Positions 20,584 to 24,196 of a stretch of 24,196 nucleotides of DNA are shown in pieces (the first letter of the stretch is position 1; the number at the start of each line of letters is the position of its first letter). The notes under the pieces are model-generated. The model made no database searches. It was not told where the DNA came from and saw only the letters and a list, made by a program, of their open reading frames with translations. The stretch is taken from contig JAPTWR010000098.1 of assembly GCA_028065135.1 (NCBI GenBank), forward strand, positions 1-24,196, written 5' to 3'. Position numbers and translations under genes: made by a program. Source of the stretch: Acidithiobacillus sp. GTDB lineage: Bacteria; Pseudomonadota; Gammaproteobacteria; Acidithiobacillales; Acidithiobacillaceae.

Positions 20584-21887
20584 TCGAGCGCTATACGCGC
20601 CCGGAAATGGGTGCCTTATGGACGCAGGATGCCAAATATCAGGCCTGGCTCGATGTGGAGCTGGCAGCTTGCCGGGCGCTGGCGGTACGGGGGCAGATTC
20701 CCGCCGACGCCTTGGCCGAGATCGAGGCGAAAGCGGCTTTTGATAGCACCCGTATTGCGGAAATTGAGCTGGAAGTCAAACACGACGTCATCGCCTTTCT
20801 GACGTCGGTGGCCGAGCATGTGGGGCCGTCCAGCCGCTTCATCCATCTGGGCCTGACCTCTTCGGATGTGGTGGATACGGGGTTTGCGCTGCAATTGAAG
20901 CGTTCCGGGGTGCTGCTGCTGGAAGGGATGGACCGCTTGCACCGGGCCTTGGTGAAGTTGGCCTGGAAGCATAAGGATACGCTGATGATCGGCCGCTCCC
21001 ACGGCATTCACGCGGAGCCCATCACTTTTGGTCTGAAGGTGGCGGTCTGGTGTGCCGAGGCGCAGCGCAATCGGCAACGTCTGGTCAGTGCCATCGCCGC
21101 GGTGTCGGCGGGCATGTTGTCGGGGGCTGTGGGCACTTTCGCCAACATCGATCCTAGTGTCGAAGACGCGGTCTGTGCGGAGCTGGGGCTGACCCCGGAA
21201 CTGGCCAGTACGCAAGTCATTTCCCGGGATCGTCATGCCGAATTTTTTGGTGCCTTGGCGGTGATTGCCGGATCTATTGAAAAGATTGCCGTGGAAATTC
21301 GCCATTTGCAGCGCACCGAGGTGTTGGAGGCGGAGGAGCCATTTAGCGCCGGGCAGAAGGGCAGTTCCGCCATGCCCCACAAGCGCAATCCCATCCTCTC
21401 CGAGAATCTGACCGGTCTTGCCCGTCTGCTGCGCGGTTATGCGGGCATGGCGCTGGAGGACATCGCCCTCTGGCATGAGCGCGATATCTCCCACTCCAGT
21501 GTGGAGCGGGTGATTGGCCCCGACGCCTGCATTGTCATGGATTTCATGTTCCACCGGGCGAGCGGCCTGCTGGAACGGCTGGTGGTCTATCCGCAGCGGA
21601 TGCTGGAAAACCTGCATAAAATGCACGGCCTGATTTTCTCGCAGCGAGTGCTGCTGGCGCTCACCGAGAAGGGCATGCTGCGCGAAGATGCCTATCGGGT
21701 GGTGCAGCGCAGCGCGATGCAGGTCTGGGAGGCGAATGCGGATTTTAAGTCGCTTCTGGCGGCGGACCCGCAGATTCAGCCTTATCTGAACGCGCAGGAA
21801 TTGACGGAATTGTTTGATCTTGCCTATCACACCCGCAACATCGATGCCATTTTCGCCCGTGTTTTTCCGGAAGGGCAACCCCGATGA
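20580..21887 (+). CDS. purB: Adenylosuccinate lyase
   Basis: The 435-residue protein starts [31 protein letters not shown], the standard start of the shorter bacterial PurB class. It carries [12 protein letters not shown], the [10 protein letters not shown] segment and the fumarase/aspartase signature [13 protein letters not shown]. It cleaves SAICAR and adenylosuccinate, releasing fumarate, as a homotetramer. The frame is open upstream into bamC, but the ATG at 20580 overlaps the bamC stop (ATGA), follows a GGAGA site and matches the family start. The stop overlaps the purC start by ATGA (21884-21887), so translation is probably coupled. Confidence 0.97.
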   Translation: MIERYTRPEMGALWTQDAKYQAWLDVELAACRALAVRGQIPADALAEIEAKAAFDSTRIAEIELEVKHDVIAFLTSVAEHVGPSSRFIHLGLTSSDVVDTGFALQLKRSGVLLLEGMDRLHRALVKLAWKHKDTLMIGRSHGIHAEPITFGLKVAVWCAEAQRNRQRLVSAIAAVSAGMLSGAVGTFANIDPSVEDAVCAELGLTPELASTQVISRDRHAEFFGALAVIAGSIEKIAVEIRHLQRTEVLEAEEPFSAGQKGSSAMPHKRNPILSENLTGLARLLRGYAGMALEDIALWHERDISHSSVERVIGPDACIVMDFMFHRASGLLERLVVYPQRMLENLHKMHGLIFSQRVLLALTEKGMLREDAYRVVQRSAMQVWEANADFKSLLAADPQIQPYLNAQELTELFDLAYHTRNIDAIFARVFPEGQPR

Positions 21888-22606
21888 GCGAGCGTACCGC
21901 ACTCTACGAGGGCAAGGCCAAGATCGTCTATGCCAGCGAATCACCCGATGAACTGGTTCTGCATTTCAAGGACGACACTTCGGCCTTTGACGGCGAAAAG
22001 GTCGAGCAGCTTGCTCATAAAGGCGAGATAAACAATGCGTTCAATACCTTCATCATGGAGTATTTGCAGGGTGAGGGTGTGCCGACCCATTTTATCCGCC
22101 GCCTCAATGCGCGAGAAAGCCTGGTGCGCCGTCTGGAGATGATCCCGGTGGAGTGTGTGGTACGGAATCGGGCGGCGGGATCCTTGTCCAAGCGCCTGGG
22201 TATCGAGGAGGGCCGGATTCTGGAGCCGCCGACGCTGGAATTTTTCCTGAAGAACGATGCGCTGCATGATCCGATGATTAACACCTCCCATATTCGCACT
22301 TTCGGCTGGGCAACGACAGAAGAAGTGGAAGCGATGCGCCGCTGGACCATGCGGGTCAATATATTGCTGTCCGCACTATTTGCAAAAGCGAATCTGATTC
22401 TGGTGGACTTTAAGCTGGAGTTCGGGCGTTTTGACGGGGAGCTTTATCTCGGCGATGAATTCAGCCCCGATGGCTGCCGACTCTGGGACGCCCGGAGTCT
22501 GGAAAAAATGGATAAAGATCGCTTTCGTCGCAATCTGGGCGGGGTGGTGGAAGCGTATATAGAAGTCGCGCGCCGCCTGGGCGTGCCGCTCCCAGCGGTA
22601 TCATAA
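21884..22606 (+). CDS. purC: Phosphoribosylaminoimidazole-succinocarboxamide synthase (SAICAR synthetase)
   Basis: The 240-residue protein is of normal length. It has the ATP-binding YEGKAKIVY near the N-terminus, [12 protein letters not shown], the [15 protein letters not shown] segment and the conserved [32 protein letters not shown]. It ligates aspartate to CAIR using ATP in purine synthesis, the step just before PurB. It overlaps purB by 4 nt. A 70-nt gap with a hairpin separates it from purL. Confidence 0.97.
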   Translation: MSERTALYEGKAKIVYASESPDELVLHFKDDTSAFDGEKVEQLAHKGEINNAFNTFIMEYLQGEGVPTHFIRRLNARESLVRRLEMIPVECVVRNRAAGSLSKRLGIEEGRILEPPTLEFFLKNDALHDPMINTSHIRTFGWATTEEVEAMRRWTMRVNILLSALFAKANLILVDFKLEFGRFDGELYLGDEFSPDGCRLWDARSLEKMDKDRFRRNLGGVVEAYIEVARRLGVPLPAVS

Positions 22607-22621
22607 AGTCAGTGTCTTTCC

Positions 22622-22656
22622 AGCGGGATAGCCTGCGGGCTCGTCCTGCCGCTTTT
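22622..22656 (+). terminator. Possible hairpin terminator or attenuator between purC and purL
   Basis: AGCGG (22622-22626) can pair with CCGCT (22649-22653), enclosing an inner AGCC/GGCT hairpin with loop TGCG. The stem runs directly into TTTT. The outer stem is interrupted by bulges, so termination would be partial; it may reduce or regulate purL expression relative to purBC. Confidence 0.35.
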
Positions 22657-22676
22657 CTTGAATGAGGGATCATCCC

Positions 22677-24196
22677 ATGCTGCTGCTTCGCGGTCCTGCG
22701 GCGCTGTCCGCTTTTCGTGTGCAACACTTGCTACGCATCCTCGTTGCCGGGGGGGTTCCCGTCCAGAGCGCAGTCGCTCAATACGTCCATCTGGTTGATC
22801 TCGGCGCACCCCTGACGTCGGCAGAAATGGGGGTGCTGGCGGCTTTGCTGCATTACGGGGAATCTGCTGAAGGAGATGCAGAGGACGCAGCGGAAGTCTG
22901 TGTGGTGCCCCGTCTCGGGACCATCTCACCATGGTCCAGCAAGGCGACGGATATTGCCGGACACTGTGGATTGGGTGCGGTGCGGCGTATCGAACGGGGC
23001 GTTTCATATCGCGTGCACAAAATTGGCGATGCGGCTTTCAGCGCGGCGGAGTTACAGGCGATGAGCCGGCTTCTGCACGATCCCATGACCGAGTCGGTGT
23101 TGCCGGACTGGGCGGCGGCAGAGGCACTTTTTGCCCATCCGGAACCCGCGTCACTGATCCGCATTCCCCTGCACAAAGAGGGGCGAGCCGCTTTGCGCGC
23201 GGCCAATGCCAGCTTGGGTCTCGCGCTCGCTCCGGCGGAACTGGATTATCTTTTTGATTATTTTTCCGGTCTGGGACGCGATCCCAGTGATGCCGAGTTG
23301 ATGATGTTTGCGCAGGCCAATTCCGAACACTGTCGGCACAAGGTATTCAATGCGGCCTTCCGGCTGGATGGCCAGGATCAGGCCCTCAGCCTTTTCGCCA
23401 TGATTCGCGAAACTCACCGCCTGCATCCGCAGGGTACCCTTTCCGCCTATAAGGACAACGCCGCGGTCATGGCGGGCGGCGCGCTGAGCCAGCCTTTCGC
23501 GGTGGGCGCGTCGGGAGAATATGCCGTGGCGGAAGAGCGCACCGCCATCCTGATGAAAGTCGAAACCCACAACCATCCGACAGCCATTTCGCCCTTTCCC
23601 GGAGCCGCCACGGGGAGTGGCGGCGAGATCCGCGACGAGGGCGCCACCGGGCGGGGCGGCAAGCCCAAGGCGGGTTTGACCGGCTTCTCGGTGTCACATC
23701 TGCGGATTCCCGGCTATATCCAGTCATGGGAGTCGAACCCTTACGGAAAGTCGGCGCGTATCCGCTCGGCGCTGGACATCATGCGCGAAGGCCCCCTGGG
23801 TGCTGCGGCCTTCAACAACGAATTCGGCCGCCCGGCCATCGCCGGTTATTTCCGGGTCTTCGAATGTGATCAGGATGGGCTGCACCGCGGCTACCACAAA
23901 CCCATCATGCTGGCTGGCGGTCTGGGGCAGATTCGCCCCCTGCTGGTGGAGAAGAAGCCTCTACCGGAAGGCGCCAAGGTGCTGGTTATCGGCGGGCCGG
24001 CCATGCTCATCGGTCTGGGTGGTGGCGCCGCTTCCAGTGTGGCCAGCGGGGCAGGGGATGAGCAACTGGATTTTGCCTCGGTGCAGCGCGGCAATCCGGA
24101 AATGCAGCGCCGGGCCCAGGAAGTGATCGAGCGTTGTATTGCTCTGGGAGAGGACTCACCTATTTTGTCCATCCATGACGTCGGGGCGGGCGGGCT
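22677..24196 (+). CDS. purL: Phosphoribosylformylglycinamidine synthase (single-chain PurL), N-terminal 506 residues
   Basis: The frame is open to the window edge. It starts [19 protein letters not shown] like E. coli PurL, and carries [22 protein letters not shown], the [17 protein letters not shown] segment and the ATP-binding [33 protein letters not shown] motif. This is the large (about 1300-residue) proteobacterial form with a C-terminal glutaminase domain, which lies outside the window. It makes FGAM from FGAR, glutamine and ATP. GAGGGA 7 nt upstream selects the ATG at 22677; an ATG at 22662 in frame lacks a site. It sits with purB and purC but behind a possible attenuator. Confidence 0.95.
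   Translation, partial: MLLLRGPAALSAFRVQHLLRILVAGGVPVQSAVAQYVHLVDLGAPLTSAEMGVLAALLHYGESAEGDAEDAAEVCVVPRLGTISPWSSKATDIAGHCGLGAVRRIERGVSYRVHKIGDAAFSAAELQAMSRLLHDPMTESVLPDWAAAEALFAHPEPASLIRIPLHKEGRAALRAANASLGLALAPAELDYLFDYFSGLGRDPSDAELMMFAQANSEHCRHKVFNAAFRLDGQDQALSLFAMIRETHRLHPQGTLSAYKDNAAVMAGGALSQPFAVGASGEYAVAEERTAILMKVETHNHPTAISPFPGAATGSGGEIRDEGATGRGGKPKAGLTGFSVSHLRIPGYIQSWESNPYGKSARIRSALDIMREGPLGAAAFNNEFGRPAIAGYFRVFECDQDGLHRGYHKPIMLAGGLGQIRPLLVEKKPLPEGAKVLVIGGPAMLIGLGGGAASSVASGAGDEQLDFASVQRGNPEMQRRAQEVIERCIALGEDSPILSIHDVGAGG

Overview
The window reads as one chromosomal stretch of a moderately GC-rich, Gram-negative proteobacterium. The lipoprotein BamC, TolC/RND export, ubiquinone-type quinone genes and E. 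coli-like gene orders (dapA-bamC-pur, yibN-grxC) all point that way. The sulfur-related gene content and the overall protein flavour suggest an Acidithiobacillus-like sulfur oxidiser. The genus is inference; no 16S or other marker is present. I found no insertion sequence, prophage, CRISPR array or integration scar.

Region 1 (1-3515, minus strand): a tightly packed operon transcribed leftwards, ubiH, then a UbiI/UbiF-like hydroxylase, then ubiK, then comM (cut by the left edge). The three ubi genes give two O2-dependent FAD hydroxylases plus the accessory factor of the Ubi complex. Region 2 (3645-8088, plus): tatD and tcdA overlap. After a sigma-54-like promoter come two genes of unknown role, an SCP2-fold lipid-binding protein and a PhnD-like binding protein without a signal peptide. 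ubiD follows, another ubiquinone gene. tatD and ubiD each have a -10 box ending 6 nt before the ATG and no clear Shine-Dalgarno, so both may be translated from leaderless mRNAs. Region 3 (8192-8343): a minus-strand tRNA-Gly(CCC) with its own promoter and a two-way terminator.

Region 4 (8422-16158, plus) is the most interesting. An ArsR-family repressor carries two cysteines 66 residues apart, the spacing of the persulfide-sensing pair in SqrR/BigR. It precedes a TolC-type channel, a lipoprotein adaptor, an RND pump, a small DUF2892 (YgaP-type) membrane protein, a membrane-anchored YibN-like rhodanese, a glutaredoxin (GrxC) and a thioredoxin-2 (TrxC). Nearly matching 15-bp motifs sit at the predicted starts of arsR and of the tolC operon. 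My reading is a sulfane-sulfur/persulfide-responsive efflux and thiol-repair unit; this is inference, not established function.

Region 5 (16213-24196, plus): a Tat-exported cell-wall amidase (AmiC), a hemolysin-III/PAQR membrane protein, tRNA-Glu(CTC), then dapA-bamC-purB-purC with ATGA overlaps, and purL (cut by the right edge) behind a possible hairpin terminator/attenuator.
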